Origin: Muribaculaceae bacterium
GTDB lineage: Bacteria; Bacteroidota; Bacteroidia; Bacteroidales; Muribaculaceae
Length of the DNA stretch: 64,000 bases
Assembly: GCA_022510425.1 (NCBI GenBank)
Contig: JAFLTO010000007.1
Location: 1 to 64,000 of the forward strand
Direction: 5' to 3'
Positions 1 through 10,900 of this stretch are shown in pieces. Each line of letters starts with the position of its first letter. The stretch's first letter is position 1. The position numbers and the translations under genes were made by a program. Under the pieces are notes generated by a model, which worked only from the letters and a program-made list of their open reading frames with translations, made no database searches and was not told the origin of the DNA.

Positions 1-1537
1 CGGCGTCGCCTTCATCTATCCTGCCGGCTTCAAATTCTTTCATTGAGTTAACGAGTTCGGCTATATTTTCAAGCCGCTCCTCTTCCTCATCATTACGATA
101 GACATCTCCTAATCCGCTCTCCTTCATCACCCAGTCGGCAAGATCTGACACTCGCATCAACGGCACTCTTTCCCGTGCACCGTCAATCAATTCGATGAAC
201 TTGTATAGGGATGGTTTATTAAAAGGTTTTTCATCCAGATGGCGTCGCAAAGCAGTCATTAAGGGAATTCCCTCTTCTTCAGCCAATTTAGATAAAGACT
301 TCATGGATGTGTCGCCAAATTTTCTTGCCGGAAGGTTTATGATACGACGAAACGACATATCGTCATCTTCATTAGCCACCAGGCGGAGATAAGAAAGCAC
401 GTCTTTAATTTCCTTACGTTCAAAGAACCGGACACCACCCCATACGGTATAAGGTATTTTCCTTTTTAGAAGAGCTGTCTCAACCTGACGTGAGAGGAAA
501 CTGCTTCTGTAGAGAATAGCGAACTGATTTGGGGTCATTCCCTCTTTTATTCCCTCCTCTATTCGTGCGGCTATGAATTCCGATTCCTCCTTTTCAGATT
601 TTGAATGGAGATGCACGGGTTGTCGCTCGTTGAGCTTCACCGTGAAGAGATCCTTGGGCACTCTGTTCTTATTATTCTCGATAATCCTGTTGGCCACGTC
701 AAGTATGTCGGGAGTAGACCTGTAGTTCTGATTGAGTATGATATCGGTCTTTGCCTTGAAATCTACGAAAATCTTTGGGTTTGCGCCACGCCATTCGTAT
801 ATTGCCTGATCAGGGTCGCCCACTATGAAAAGATTGCCGTGATGCCGGGTCAAGGCATAAAGAAGTTTCCAATCGTCACCGGTGCAGTCTTGCACTTCAT
901 CCACCATCAGATAATTTAGTTTCTCGGTCCAATATTTATTGGCATCCGGGAAATGATTTAGGATGTAAAGAGTGAAATACAGAAGGTCGTCATAATCAAG
1001 CGCGAAATGCTTGAGCTGCAGCCGGAGATATCTCACTGTGGCATCAGGAGAAAAAGAAGAAGAATTGGGCAGCAAATGCTTTTGTATATAATGTGTGGGT
1101 TCATAACCTTTTAAGGCAGCCACACCTTTAAGAAATCTTTCAGCAGTGATTTTCTTTCTGTCAATGTCGAATTCAATCATTGCCTGCTTGGCAAGTTGCT
1201 TGGCATCCTCCTCATCTATAATGGTGAAATTCTTGGGATAACCGATGCGATAGATTTCACGACGAAGGAATTTAGCGCAGAAACTATGTATGGTGCATAT
1301 GAAATCATTTACACTTCCACGATCCACCATCCCTGATATCCTGCGTTTCATCTCTTGAGCCGCTTTGTTAGTGAAAGTGAGGCACAGGATATTTCCCGGG
1401 CTGATACCGACATCATTCACCAGATAGGCGTACCTATGTGCTATGACACGGGTTTTACCTGAACCGGCTCCCGCAACCACACGAACTCTTCCCTCTGTGG
1501 CTTCTACCGCCTGCTGCTGTTTGTCGTTAAGTTGCAT
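1..1537 (-). CDS. UvrD/PcrA-type ATP-dependent DNA helicase (3' end outside window)
   Basis: SF1A DNA helicase that would unwind DNA 3' to 5' in repair and replication-fork rescue. The frame is open from an ATG at 1535-1537 (minus strand) to the window edge, giving about 512 residues. The start MQLNDKQQQAV is the typical Q-motif beginning of the family, followed by the Walker A AGAGSGKT with Lys28, the Ia motif LTFTNKAAQEM, the Walker B-like LMVDEVQD, the motif III region GDPDQAIYEWRGA and the motif IV region LNQNYRS. Family members are usually 700-800 residues, so the C-terminal third, with motifs V and VI, is missing only because the window ends. It is transcribed away from ispF-porV-porU. 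PcrA and UvrD cannot be told apart from this part alone. Confidence 0.9.
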   Translation of the reverse strand, partial: MQLNDKQQQAVEATEGRVRVVAGAGSGKTRVIAHRYAYLVNDVGISPGNILCLTFTNKAAQEMKRRISGMVDRGSVNDFICTIHSFCAKFLRREIYRIGYPKNFTIIDEEDAKQLAKQAMIEFDIDRKKITAERFLKGVAALKGYEPTHYIQKHLLPNSSSFSPDATVRYLRLQLKHFALDYDDLLYFTLYILNHFPDANKYWTEKLNYLMVDEVQDCTGDDWKLLYALTRHHGNLFIVGDPDQAIYEWRGANPKIFVDFKAKTDIILNQNYRSTPDILDVANRIIENNKNRVPKDLFTVKLNERQPVHLHSKSEKEESEFIAARIEEGIKEGMTPNQFAILYRSSFLSRQVETALLKRKIPYTVWGGVRFFERKEIKDVLSYLRLVANEDDDMSFRRIINLPARKFGDTSMKSLSKLAEEEGIPLMTALRRHLDEKPFNKPSLYKFIELIDGARERVPLMRVSDLADWVMKESGLGDVYRNDEEEERLENIAELVNSMKEFEAGRIDEGDA

Positions 1538-1636
1538 AGTTAGGGATGGGGGATGAAGTGTTAGGGATTAGGGTTTAGGGTTTAGGGTTTAGGGATGAAG
1601 GATTGGGTATTAAGTATTAGGGATGAGGGATTAGGG
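1538..1636. repeat. GGGTTTA/GGGATTA heptad-like intergenic repeat
   Basis: The gap between the helicase start and the end of ispF consists almost wholly of degenerate G-rich heptads: three adjacent GGGTTTA units at about 1570-1592 surrounded by GGGATTA and GGGATGA variants. Similar short runs occur at 23060-23080 (complementary CCCTAAT units) and, with another unit, near 23870-23895 and 27060-27095. I see no coding potential. It may be a slippage-prone spacer. Confidence 0.7.
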
Positions 1637-2113
1637 TTAGAGAGATTCGAGAAGGGCAACGGCGAGGGATGAGATACCCTCTTTGCGACCCTCGAAGCCA
1701 AGTTTCTCAGTAGTGGTGGCTTTCACCGACACAGAATCCTTGTCAATACCCATAACCTCGGCGAGTTTCTCACGCATCTGTTCTATATAATCTTTCAGTT
1801 TGGGAGCCTGGGCAATTATGGTGACATCTACATTACCGATTTTATAGCCCTTACCGTTCACGAGCCTTACCACCTCAGCCAAAAGCAATTTACTGTCTGC
1901 CCCTTTGAAATCAGGGTTGGTGTCCGGGAAATGATAACCTATGTCACGCAAAGCCGCAGCTCCAAGCAGAGCGTCACACAAAGCATGGATCGCTACATCA
2001 GCATCGCTATGACCAAGAAGCCCATGGGTATGAGGCACTTTGACTCCGCAAAGCCAAAGGTCCCTGTCTTCCACTAATTTGTGGACATCGTATCCTTGAC
2101 CAATTCTAAACAT
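1637..2113 (-). CDS. ispF: 2-C-methyl-D-erythritol 2,4-cyclodiphosphate synthase
   Basis: IspF cyclises CDP-methylerythritol 2-phosphate to ME-2,4-cyclodiphosphate, the fifth step of the MEP isoprenoid pathway, as a zinc-dependent cytosolic trimer. The 158 residues match the family length. Visible signatures are the N-terminal GQGYDVHKL, which carries the metal-binding Asp and His, the [18 protein letters not shown] block with the third metal-binding His, DIGYHFPDT, and the C-terminal [17 protein letters not shown]. The ATG overlaps the porV stop codon by one base (TAATG), so it is probably translationally coupled as the last gene of the porU-FAH-like-porV-ispF operon. Confidence 0.97.
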   Translation of the reverse strand: MFRIGQGYDVHKLVEDRDLWLCGVKVPHTHGLLGHSDADVAIHALCDALLGAAALRDIGYHFPDTNPDFKGADSKLLLAEVVRLVNGKGYKIGNVDVTIIAQAPKLKDYIEQMREKLAEVMGIDKDSVSVKATTTEKLGFEGRKEGISSLAVALLESL

Positions 2114-3336
2114 TATCTCCTGCGTTTTCCCAAAAGATCTTGCAAACCGTCGAGATCGAATGTCAATGTGAATCTCAAAGTCTGGTCGAGTGGTGAGCTT
2201 TGGGCTGTTGCGAGCATATAGGAAGCATCAAGACGCACTACGTTGAGCGAAAAACCGGCACCGAAAGTGAAATAGCTTCTTCCACCTTTGGAAGCCGCTT
2301 CGTAATTGTAGCCAAGACGTCCGAAGAACTGTTGGTTGTAGGCATATTCTCCACCAAAAGAAACGGATATTTCTTCCAATTCTTCTTTAAAACCGCCGGG
2401 GGCATCGCTGAAACTTTTGAAAATACCGGTAATAGGCGACATGGTTTCCCATTTCTCCTTAGCCTCTTCGTAAGCTATCTGCCCTTCGATGGTTTCCATG
2501 TCATAGTCTTTCTGACGAGGCATTGTGGGCACCAAAAGTTTATTAAGGTCAAGACCGATTGCAAGTGTGTTATAATCGGCAATCGGGAACATGAACTGAG
2601 CCCCGAGACGGAGATTGGTGGGAAGGAAAGCATAGTTTTGGCCATGGTCGTAGCTAACCTTCGTACCGATATTGGAGATATTGAAACCCCATGCGAACTG
2701 ACATTCACTTCGCCCTATCATGGGATAAGTGACATAATAACCGGAAATGTCGGCAGAAAAAGCACTGGCAGCAGTGTTGGTGTCACCCGAATAAGAATCC
2801 TCGTACGACAGGTCGGAAAGTATGTAACGCATTACAACACCCATTGAGAATTTTTCCGACAGCTTTCGTGAATAGCCCACATCGAATGCAAATTCATAGG
2901 GATTGATGGTCTGCACACCGTCGAGACCGGTGTCGCCATAACCCATTGTAACCTCTCCCAAAGAGAAATAACGGAAAGAAGCACTGATGGCCTGGTTGTC
3001 GCTCTGTCCTATTTTATAATACCCGGTGAGGTCGGCAAGAAAGATATCGTTTACAATCTTTCGCAACCATGGGGTATATGAAAGGGCAACACCTCCCGTG
3101 CTGTATGCGAAGGCATACTTGGAAGGGTTCCAGAACTGAGCGTTGACATCCGGATCGGTGGCGGCTCCAAGGTTACCCATACCTGAACCTCTTGCATCAG
3201 GGGTGATACTCAGAGTTGTGACGCCGGTATTAACCGGGTTGAAATCATCGTCCTTGATGTCGTTTTGCGACCAAGCCGGGAATGCACTGAGCAATCCGGC
3301 ACCAAGTATTACAGTGGATCTTATCTTTCGTGACAT
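2113..3336 (-). CDS. porV: Type IX secretion outer-membrane protein PorV (LptO)
   Basis: PorV is an outer-membrane beta-barrel shuttle that carries T9SS cargo from the translocon to the PorU sortase attachment complex. The 407-residue product begins with a signal peptide ending near AWSQ, followed by the family block [25 protein letters not shown] and the [12 protein letters not shown] motif of the PorV/PorQ (FadL-like) barrel. Alternating aromatic and hydrophobic strands continue to a basic C-terminus LLGKRRR. The gene lies between the FAH-like gene and ispF in the operon headed by porU, a porU-porV linkage known from other Bacteroidetes. That context and the N-terminal motif make the call firm. 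Confidence 0.93.
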   Translation of the reverse strand: MSRKIRSTVILGAGLLSAFPAWSQNDIKDDDFNPVNTGVTTLSITPDARGSGMGNLGAATDPDVNAQFWNPSKYAFAYSTGGVALSYTPWLRKIVNDIFLADLTGYYKIGQSDNQAISASFRYFSLGEVTMGYGDTGLDGVQTINPYEFAFDVGYSRKLSEKFSMGVVMRYILSDLSYEDSYSGDTNTAASAFSADISGYYVTYPMIGRSECQFAWGFNISNIGTKVSYDHGQNYAFLPTNLRLGAQFMFPIADYNTLAIGLDLNKLLVPTMPRQKDYDMETIEGQIAYEEAKEKWETMSPITGIFKSFSDAPGGFKEELEEISVSFGGEYAYNQQFFGRLGYNYEAASKGGRSYFTFGAGFSLNVVRLDASYMLATAQSSPLDQTLRFTLTFDLDGLQDLLGKRRR

Positions 3337-3390
3337 ACTTTTTTAACTCATTCAGGCTTGAATTATTGCCTTCACCTTATAGTCGTAACC

Positions 3391-3966
3391 TTATTTCACT
3401 TTCACATGAAAGAGAAGTTCATCATCACACACCACCTCGAGAAAGTCATCGATATCTATATTTACACTTTCCCCAAGGGCCGGGATTATGAGATCGCCTA
3501 TCTTTAGTGTGTTAATTTCAGATACTCTGCTTATTATATTTTCTATGGATAAAACCAGATTGCAGAGAGAGAACAGACTAACTTTATCCTTGTTCTTATA
3601 TAAAGCCAGCTCCACCAGTTCGTCCCGTGATTTGAAATCGCCGGCAAAAAGGGCACGGTCGAAATTTCGGGAAGCATCCGTGGGCAAACCCTTGCTTCTT
3701 AAATCTGCCTCCACATCAGGGAGAGAGAAAAGCAACACGGGGACATGTTCGGAATAATATCTGCCGGCGAACCTTGGGGCGATATGTTTGCCCAGACGAT
3801 TTATTCTCAAAGCTATTCCGGGAGAGACATTAACTCTTCCAACGTTTTCCGGGATATAGAATGGTTTTCCGGTATTCGTAATTGCAGAATCTGCAAGCAC
3901 AAACCATGCCTGAGTGCTATCAGAGGCAGCCGGTGAATAATTATTCTCAACCCCGATGATTTTCAT
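3391..3966 (-). CDS. Degenerate fumarylacetoacetate-hydrolase-fold protein
   Basis: The 191 residues follow the small Bacteroidetes FAH-family proteins along their length: FYIPEN at 36-41, the INRLGKHI and RFAGRYYSEH blocks at 55-73, a KGLPTDASRNFDRA block, and the C-terminal LKIGDLIIPALGE, which corresponds to the usual L-GDLIFTGTPAG motif. The metal-binding signature appears lost. Where the family has an E-x-E pair after FYIP (typically HyEvEL), residues 45-53 read VNVSPGIAL, and the acidic residue of the FTARD block is also absent. I therefore infer a catalytically dead FAH-like protein kept inside the T9SS operon between porU (4-nt gap) and porV. The alignment is from memory of the family, so the fold is likelier than any function. 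Confidence 0.62.
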   Translation of the reverse strand: MKIIGVENNYSPAASDSTQAWFVLADSAITNTGKPFYIPENVGRVNVSPGIALRINRLGKHIAPRFAGRYYSEHVPVLLFSLPDVEADLRSKGLPTDASRNFDRALFAGDFKSRDELVELALYKNKDKVSLFSLCNLVLSIENIISRVSEINTLKIGDLIIPALGESVNIDIDDFLEVVCDDELLFHVKVK

Positions 3967-3970
3967 CCGA

Positions 3971-6900
3971 TCATTGCCCTTTCACAATCAACTTTCTGGT
4001 TTTGGTGACCGTCGCTCCCACGTCGGTCTTCACAGTAGCCTTGTAGAGATAGACACCCCCCGGCACACGTGAGCCACCGGAATCACAGAGATCCCAACCC
4101 AGAGTGGTGCGAGTGGAAGACTTGGAGAAGGAAGGAGCCTGCTGACGCCATACCCTCTTGCCCCAGAGGTCGAACACCTCGATGCTGCAATCCATTGTGG
4201 AAGTGCTTCCATCGGTTGCCACAATGAAGTTTACACTTGAAGTGGCGGGATTAACATCTGTTGTCAATGTTTCGATGCTCGGTTTCCATAATGCCGATAT
4301 ACTGAAATCGAGTTCTGCGCTTGTGGAATTGTTTGCATTGTCCCAGACAGTGAACTTCAACGAGTGAAGACCTTGTGAAATGTCGTTCAATGCATAAGTT
4401 ACACTTCCTGTGCCGGGTTCATTTTCATCCGGGATATAATATTGTGCCACATCTTCAAAGAAGGTGGTGCCGTCCAATTCCAAAGTTATATTGTGACCGA
4501 TACCGGCTTCAGAGACACTTATGCCCGACTCATCGTGGAATTTGGCATAAAGAGTGGGGTTAGGACTCACCTGGTCGCCGCTGGTGAAGCTCGGACTCCC
4601 GATATAGAATTCTATGATCTTGGGCCCTTCGAAATCATCGGGTGCTGTGGTGTCATAACCGTATGCATATATCTTTTCGGTATATCCGTTGGCATCTCTT
4701 CCGGTGTCTTCATAAGCATAAACCGAAAGCAATGCAGGGGCATAATTGTTTTCTATTTCAGAAGGCATTGAGAAACTTGTGGACCATTCTCCGTTCACAA
4801 CTTTTGTTCTGCCTACAAACAGACGGGTCTTACGGTCGTTGTAGAGAGACACCACACCGTCGGAACCGTTTCCATTTGTGGTGATCACCTTTTCGGCATC
4901 AAACAAAGTTATTTCAGCTATTCCATTGAAATCTGAAAGAGGATTTCCTGCCTCATCCTCAAGGTGGCCTGAAACGGTCACATTTGATCTTGCGCTCAAT
5001 ATAGGCAATTCCTCGGCAGTCTCCAGTTCCACACCATTTACGGAATCTATAATCACTCTTTCCACAGGCCATGGCATACGCATGGAGGGATCGCCGATAA
5101 GGCCGTAGCGGAGTTTGTTGGTACCGGTATTGCTGGCATTCTTGCCTTTTATCATAATCTCTCCGCAGGTCAGCGGTTTGCCTTCCCCATCTCTTTCAAA
5201 CATATATCTGGCCGTGGATTGATTCAAGACACCATTTGCAGTGATAAGAACCTCGCGGCTCGGGCATATTGAGGCAATTATACCGGAAGAGGGCAATAGC
5301 CAAAGCACTTCGGCGCCGCTGATATCATCTTCATCCCAACGCAGGAATTCACAAGTGGCGGCATAAAGAAACGGAAGTCTTGTATTGCTCATGGCATTGA
5401 TATCTGGCCAAGTGAACAAATATTCGTGACCCCAGCTCTTGGGATTGGCATGGCCGATATAATCAATGTAAGCCAATCCTTCATTCCATTTATTAAGCAT
5501 CCTTTCCTTAGCCTGGGGATATGAAGCCCCGACTCCGGTATATTCCAAAGGATATGAATCCAGATAGAGTTTCTCATATATGAAACTTTTGCCGAATTCA
5601 TTTCCCGTGAGACTTCTGTAGACTGTCTCAGCCTGATTGAGGTGAGTGCCTTTATCCTGGTCGTCGGCTATTATCATCACGTTGTTTTTCCAGGCTCCCA
5701 AATCGGGATTAAGTAGATAATCCTCCAGTTTATCGATAGCCGAATTGGCCTCGCTAAGACTTTTCACAGGCATACGTCCCACTGCCACATGAATCTGAGC
5801 AGTGCCGATATTGAAAGCTTCACCGGCATCACCCAACATTCCGATATAATCATCGGTGGAATAAGTGGTGGTTTCTGTTTCACCCGTCGGCGATTGCCAG
5901 ATTGGCACTCTTGGATAGCCGGCATTCTGCACTGCAAGCGTCACCATCTTGTTGTCGTACGTGGGACGGCTCATTATAAGGCAGTACTTGGTATAGGTGG
6001 TGGAATTTTCAAGATCTGCTGTTGATCTGTCATACCACATTTTAAGCAATTTTCTAAAAGCTGTGACATCGGGTTTGCCACTTGAGAATTCGTTGTAGAT
6101 TTCTTCCGGGGTCAACACTAATACGTCGAGGCCGTCAGTGATCTTATGAAGGTCAACTATTCTCTGTGCGGCAGTTAAATATTCAGGAGGAGATATGAGA
6201 AGCATACCCGGAGCCTGCATTGCATGGATATTCTGGTTGCTTACCTTGCTTCCCGGCAATGCGGCGCGTGTGATTTTCGAGGGGTCGAACGCAACGTATT
6301 CCTTGTAACCCGACCCGGAAACAAAGTGGAGAGTCGATCCGTTTAAGGTAGCGGGCATAAGCACCGGATTTATAGCATCCGTTACATCCCACACCTGAGT
6401 TGAAACTCCCGCTCCCTCTATTATAACTTCACTATCAATGGGAGGATTGACATAAAAATATAAATCTCCGTTACTCAGATTCAACGCACGCGGATATTCC
6501 ACTTCTATATAGTCGAGGCCGGCAATTGTTAGGCCTACACCGCTGTTGAATTTAATGCCGAGATCCAGGGAAGTCCCCGGATTTTCAACTGTTTTGACAG
6601 TTTTTGTCATCACTACGAGTTTGGAGTCGGAATAACCCATTATATCCGTGCTTTCGGAAGGTAGTTGTCTGCCGTTGGCTGTCAATACTATCGACGAGCT
6701 TCCCGAAGAAGTCTTACATCCGAACGCAGTAGTGACTATAGCGTCGCCGATGTTGCCCGGCAATTGGAATTTAAAATTCCTGCTCGGGTTTGTTCTGAAA
6801 TCTTCACCCAACATGAGACGCCCTGAAAACATAGGCACCGAGAGATCCTGCTCATGCAAGAGTCGTTGGGTGAACTCAGTGATCTGTGAGCCGCCGGAAG

Positions 6901-7375
6901 TCAAGGTCTCTCCCTGTTTGGGACTTTTTCTTTCCGTAGCCACATCGCTTACAAAATAATAAGACTTATCGGAATAAGGATTTGAAGTGTGAGTATACTG
7001 AGTAGTTCCAAAACCGGTGCCGGTCCATGTCACGGAACCTTTCCCGAAGAAGACAATACCACCATTCACTCTCAAAGATCCCACCAATGGCAGATCGTCG
7101 GGAGAATCCAGAGATTCCGGAATCATTTCCCCTCCGTAGCCATATACATTTACCTTTTCAGGATCTGCGAATCCGAGATTCCTTAATGTTGCATCACTGA
7201 TAAACTGCACACCGGTTTCAGTCACTTCAATTTTAGCCCATTGTCCATCAGCCAAAGCTGAATTGTCGGCGTAAAAAGAAGCTGGGAAACCATATGATTT
7301 TCCTGCGGAAAAGCACACTAAAGCGGTCATTCCGAGGATTGTTTTTATTCGTAAAGTGGATTTATGATTAGGCAT
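3971..7375 (-). CDS. porU: Type IX secretion system sortase PorU
   Basis: PorU is the gingipain-like (C25) cysteine sortase on the cell surface that removes the C-terminal sorting domain of T9SS cargo and links cargo to lipopolysaccharide. The protein is 1134 residues with an N-terminal signal peptide (LVCFSAGKSYG). The catalytic region shows IDYIGHANPKSWGHE with His642 and ATCEF with Cys675. This 33-residue spacing equals that of the known Porphyromonas His657/Cys690 pair, as I recall it. The C-terminus (WDLCDSGGSRVPGGVYLYKA to KTRKLIVKG) resembles a sorting domain, which PorU retains. It heads the minus-strand operon through ispF. Confidence 0.95.
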   Translation of the reverse strand: MPNHKSTLRIKTILGMTALVCFSAGKSYGFPASFYADNSALADGQWAKIEVTETGVQFISDATLRNLGFADPEKVNVYGYGGEMIPESLDSPDDLPLVGSLRVNGGIVFFGKGSVTWTGTGFGTTQYTHTSNPYSDKSYYFVSDVATERKSPKQGETLTSGGSQITEFTQRLLHEQDLSVPMFSGRLMLGEDFRTNPSRNFKFQLPGNIGDAIVTTAFGCKTSSGSSSIVLTANGRQLPSESTDIMGYSDSKLVVMTKTVKTVENPGTSLDLGIKFNSGVGLTIAGLDYIEVEYPRALNLSNGDLYFYVNPPIDSEVIIEGAGVSTQVWDVTDAINPVLMPATLNGSTLHFVSGSGYKEYVAFDPSKITRAALPGSKVSNQNIHAMQAPGMLLISPPEYLTAAQRIVDLHKITDGLDVLVLTPEEIYNEFSSGKPDVTAFRKLLKMWYDRSTADLENSTTYTKYCLIMSRPTYDNKMVTLAVQNAGYPRVPIWQSPTGETETTTYSTDDYIGMLGDAGEAFNIGTAQIHVAVGRMPVKSLSEANSAIDKLEDYLLNPDLGAWKNNVMIIADDQDKGTHLNQAETVYRSLTGNEFGKSFIYEKLYLDSYPLEYTGVGASYPQAKERMLNKWNEGLAYIDYIGHANPKSWGHEYLFTWPDINAMSNTRLPFLYAATCEFLRWDEDDISGAEVLWLLPSSGIIASICPSREVLITANGVLNQSTARYMFERDGEGKPLTCGEIMIKGKNASNTGTNKLRYGLIGDPSMRMPWPVERVIIDSVNGVELETAEELPILSARSNVTVSGHLEDEAGNPLSDFNGIAEITLFDAEKVITTNGNGSDGVVSLYNDRKTRLFVGRTKVVNGEWSTSFSMPSEIENNYAPALLSVYAYEDTGRDANGYTEKIYAYGYDTTAPDDFEGPKIIEFYIGSPSFTSGDQVSPNPTLYAKFHDESGISVSEAGIGHNITLELDGTTFFEDVAQYYIPDENEPGTGSVTYALNDISQGLHSLKFTVWDNANNSTSAELDFSISALWKPSIETLTTDVNPATSSVNFIVATDGSTSTMDCSIEVFDLWGKRVWRQQAPSFSKSSTRTTLGWDLCDSGGSRVPGGVYLYKATVKTDVGATVTKTRKLIVKGQ

Positions 7376-7794
7376 TTTCGTAGATTTATCCTTTTTGTTA
7401 ACGTATAAATAGGCTTGTTATTGTTTTCAGATCGGTTCCGTCACAATCCACATCTCTATCCGGATGAAAAAATAATGACAACTATAAAAACCATGTCTCT
7501 AATTGTTAAAATCGGCATAATTTTAACTTAATTCGGAAATATTTAAAAATTTTGTTTATCAATTGTGAAAAAATCTTTCTCACAAGGATTGGGAAATGGC
7601 ATGAAATAAAAAATTCTGACATTTTGCAACCAAATCCAGCGTTATATCATCTATAATATACATTATTACCCCTCTTTAGATATAAAAATGAAATATTTTG
7701 TGGTAAATTTATAATCTAAATGATATTGTTAAAAGCCTATTTTTAAGGTTAAAATTAAAAAGATATTCATTTTGAAATGTTAAAAATTTAATGA
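7376..7794. other. A+T-rich divergent intergenic region, porU / susC-1
   Basis: This stretch separates the divergent porU and first SusC gene. It is strongly A+T-rich, without an open frame of note. The right part leads into the susC promoter. I could not place a confident porU promoter on the minus strand. Confidence 0.6.
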
Positions 7795-7830
7795 TTTGAG
7801 GTTTATTTTATTTTAAAAAACATAATTTTG
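7795..7830 (+). promoter_or_regulatory. Bacteroidetes-type promoter of the first SusC/SusD operon
   Basis: TTTG at 7795-7798 and TAATTTTG at 7823-7830 match the -33 TTTG and -7 TAnnTTTG boxes read by the Bacteroidetes primary sigma factor. The spacer is 24 nt, longer than the usual 19-21. Transcription would start about 6-8 nt further on, leaving a leader of about 140 nt before the susC ATG. Confidence 0.55.
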
Positions 7831-7837
7831 CATCACT

Positions 7838-7978
7838 TGCTTTTTGTCCTAACCTTTTTATCAATGCCATGATAAAAGCTTAATATACTCTAACATATCT
7901 AAAAATAAATAAATTAACAGGTGTTGGACTCTCGGGAGAGAGACTTCACCGATATTAACTAACCAAAAATAATAAAGT
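7838..7978 (+). promoter_or_regulatory. 5' leader of susC-1, with hairpin and blocks shared with susC-2
   Basis: The untranslated leader contains a perfect 8-bp hairpin (TTTTATCA 7856-7863, loop of 6, TGATAAAA 7870-7877). It also has CTAACATATCTAA at 7890-7902 and AACTAACCAAA just before the ATG. The last two blocks recur in the same order in front of the second SusC gene (13143-13155 and about 13222-13233). In both loci the TAATTTTG box ends exactly 149 nt before the ATG. A role in post-transcriptional control is inferred. Confidence 0.45.
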
Positions 7979-10900
7979 ATGAGAAAACTGTTTTTACTTT
8001 TAGTATTTGCATTGACGGTTTCCCTCTCGGCCCTCGCTCAGGAAGTGACAGTGAAGGGTACGGTTGTCAATGCAAGTGACCAAGACCCCATAGTAGGGGC
8101 CACAGTGGCCGGTAAAGGTACAGGAGTCCTGACAGCGACGGATGTAGACGGCAAGTTTATAATTACTGTGCCGGCCTCATGTAAAAAACTTCTTGTAACT
8201 TACGTAGGTATGTACCCGGTGGAAACTGACGTAAAGCCTGAGGTTACAGTGGAAATGGAAGAAAACCAACAGATGCTGAGCGAAGTAGTGGTGACCGGTT
8301 ATGGTGTCACTAAGAAAGCGGCCTTTACAGGAGCAGCCTCAGTTGTTGACGGTGAAATTGTTGATAAGAAGAGTGAGGTGAACTTCGTTAAGAGTCTTGA
8401 AGGAACAGTAACAGGTTTCTCCTACAGCAACTCAACAAGCATGCCGGGTCAATGGGGTCAGGTGCTTATCCGTGGTAACGGTACACTTGGAAATACTTCA
8501 TCAGATCCACTATATGTAATCGACGGAGTACCCGTGAATTCTGAGTATGACTCCATGAGTAGTTATAACAACTACTTTGACCCGATGTCAGCTTATAACC
8601 CTGCAGATATTGAAAGCATCACAGTTCTTAAAGATGCTGCAGCAACTGCAATATACGGTTCTCGTGCAGCCAACGGTGTTATAGTCATTACAACTAAAAA
8701 AGGCCAGGAAGGAAAGATGAGCATCACATTCGAGACTCGTCAAGGTTTCACTTCGGTTGCCAACAACAATATGCAACTTGCAGATGCCAAGACTACAAGA
8801 GATTTCTGGATTAAAGGTTATGCAGCACGTCAGGGCATAAGCTTCAACGATGCAGCTCCGACTATCGACAATTTGCTCACAAACAATTATGGTTGGGATG
8901 GTCAGTCATCTACAAACTGGATGGACCTTGTGACTCGCAAAGGATACTATGCGGATTATAACCTGTCGGTTTCCGGTGGTAATGGCAAAACAAATTATTA
9001 CGTGAGCCTTAACTATAATGATGCCAATGGTATAGTGATTGGTTCAGGCAACAAACGTTACGGTGGTCGTGTAAACTTGGAAAGCGAATACAAATGGTTC
9101 CAGGTAGGAGCAAATGTTTCTTACTCACATTCAGTCAACAACGCTTTCTCTCAAAGTACGGGTGGTTCCAATACCAATCCTACGGTAGGTGCTTTTACTT
9201 CTATGAATCCTTTCATGCAACCATATAACGAAGACGGTTCTTATGCATATGTAGGCAACTATAACCCTCTTGCCGTTTGGGATAAAGATCTCGGAGATCT
9301 CAACACTGTAAAGAACAACACATTGGTTGCCAACCCATGGTTGAAGTTGAATCTTCCTTACGGTTTCTGGGCTAAAACCAATTTCGGTTACAACCTTATG
9401 AGCCAGGATCAATATTCATATTGGAGTGCTATATATAATCCTCAGGGTGCCTCTTATAACGGTTTGGGACAACAATATAATTCAAACACCCAATTGATGA
9501 CTTGGACCAATACATTTGGCTGGATCCATAGCTATGGAGAAAACAACATCAACATCATGTTGGGTCAGGAAATGCAGAAGGAATTGTATGATTATACATA
9601 CTATGACAGATATGATTTCCCCTTCGCTGACATAGGAATGCGTGATATGACTACAGCCGCCGCATCAGACGACTCTGAATATTATAAATCAGAAGCGAAA
9701 CTCGCATCTTACTTTTTAGATGCTCATTATGACTATGGCAACAGATATTTCCTTTCTGCATCATATCGTAGGGACGGTAGTTCACGTTTCGGTAGCGACA
9801 AACGTTGGGGTAATTTCTGGAGTGTAGGTGCAAAATGGAGACTCAGCCAGGAAAAATTCATGCTTGATCAAAACACAGTCACTACGGCAGACCTGAGAGT
9901 AAGTTATGGTACTGTAGGTAACCAAGGTATCGGTTATTATTCCGCAAGAGGTTTCTATGAATTGACAGGTTATAGCTATCTTCAGAGTCCGGGTATGGTG
10001 CCTACGGGTATTAATAATCCAAACCTGACTTGGGAAACATCAAAGAAGTTTGATGTAGGTTTCGACCTCTCTTTCAAGAACAGATGGCATTTTACATTCG
10101 ACTACTATAATGATGACACTACAGATGCTCTTTATCAGGTGCCTCTGTCAATGACTACCGGTCTTTCATCATTGTATCAGAATATCGGTAAGATACGTAA
10201 CTCCGGTATCGAATTCGGGTTCAACGGCACCGCTTTCTATACTAATGATGTTGCTATCAATGTTTTCGCAAACCTCACCTGGAACAAGAATAAGATTATC
10301 AAGCTTGCTAACGGAACAGAAGAGTATACCTATCAGATACTTGAGGAAGGTCGTCCTTACCGTCAGCTCTACACCCCCGAATTTTCACATATAGATCCGG
10401 AGACAGGACGCGCTATGTATTTCTTAGAGCAAGAAGGTGACGAATTGACTGATGATTACACAGCTGCTGCAAAACGTTATGTCGGTTCTGCCGACCCGAA
10501 AGTGTTTGGTGCATTTGGAATCAATGCCAATTTCTATGGCTTCGACGCATCAATTCAATTCAACTATCGTATAGGATCAAAAGTAATCGACACAGGTCAT
10601 GCATTCACCGGCTTCCTCGGCGGCCAGTTAAGAACTCCTATCCAGAAATTTGTTGACAACTCATGGACCGAGGAAAATAAGAATGCAAGATTCCCTCAAT
10701 ATGTATATGGCGACCCATACGGAGAATTTGCAAGTAACTATTCTACCCTTTGGGTTTATAACGGTGATTATCTGCGAATCAGCAATATCACTTTCGGATA
10801 CACAATCCCTCAGAAAATCACTCGTAAAGCTTTGATCGACAAGGTAAGACTTTATGTAACGTTGGATAATGTGCACACTTGGACCGCTAAAGATTTCATA

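Noticed and set aside
1560..1636. True telomere or chromosome end
   Set aside because: Coding sequence continues on both sides in a normal operon context; it is a short degenerate intergenic repeat.
2200..2847. Plus-strand open frame of 215 codons
   Set aside because: Antisense shadow of porV; no signal or family resemblance.
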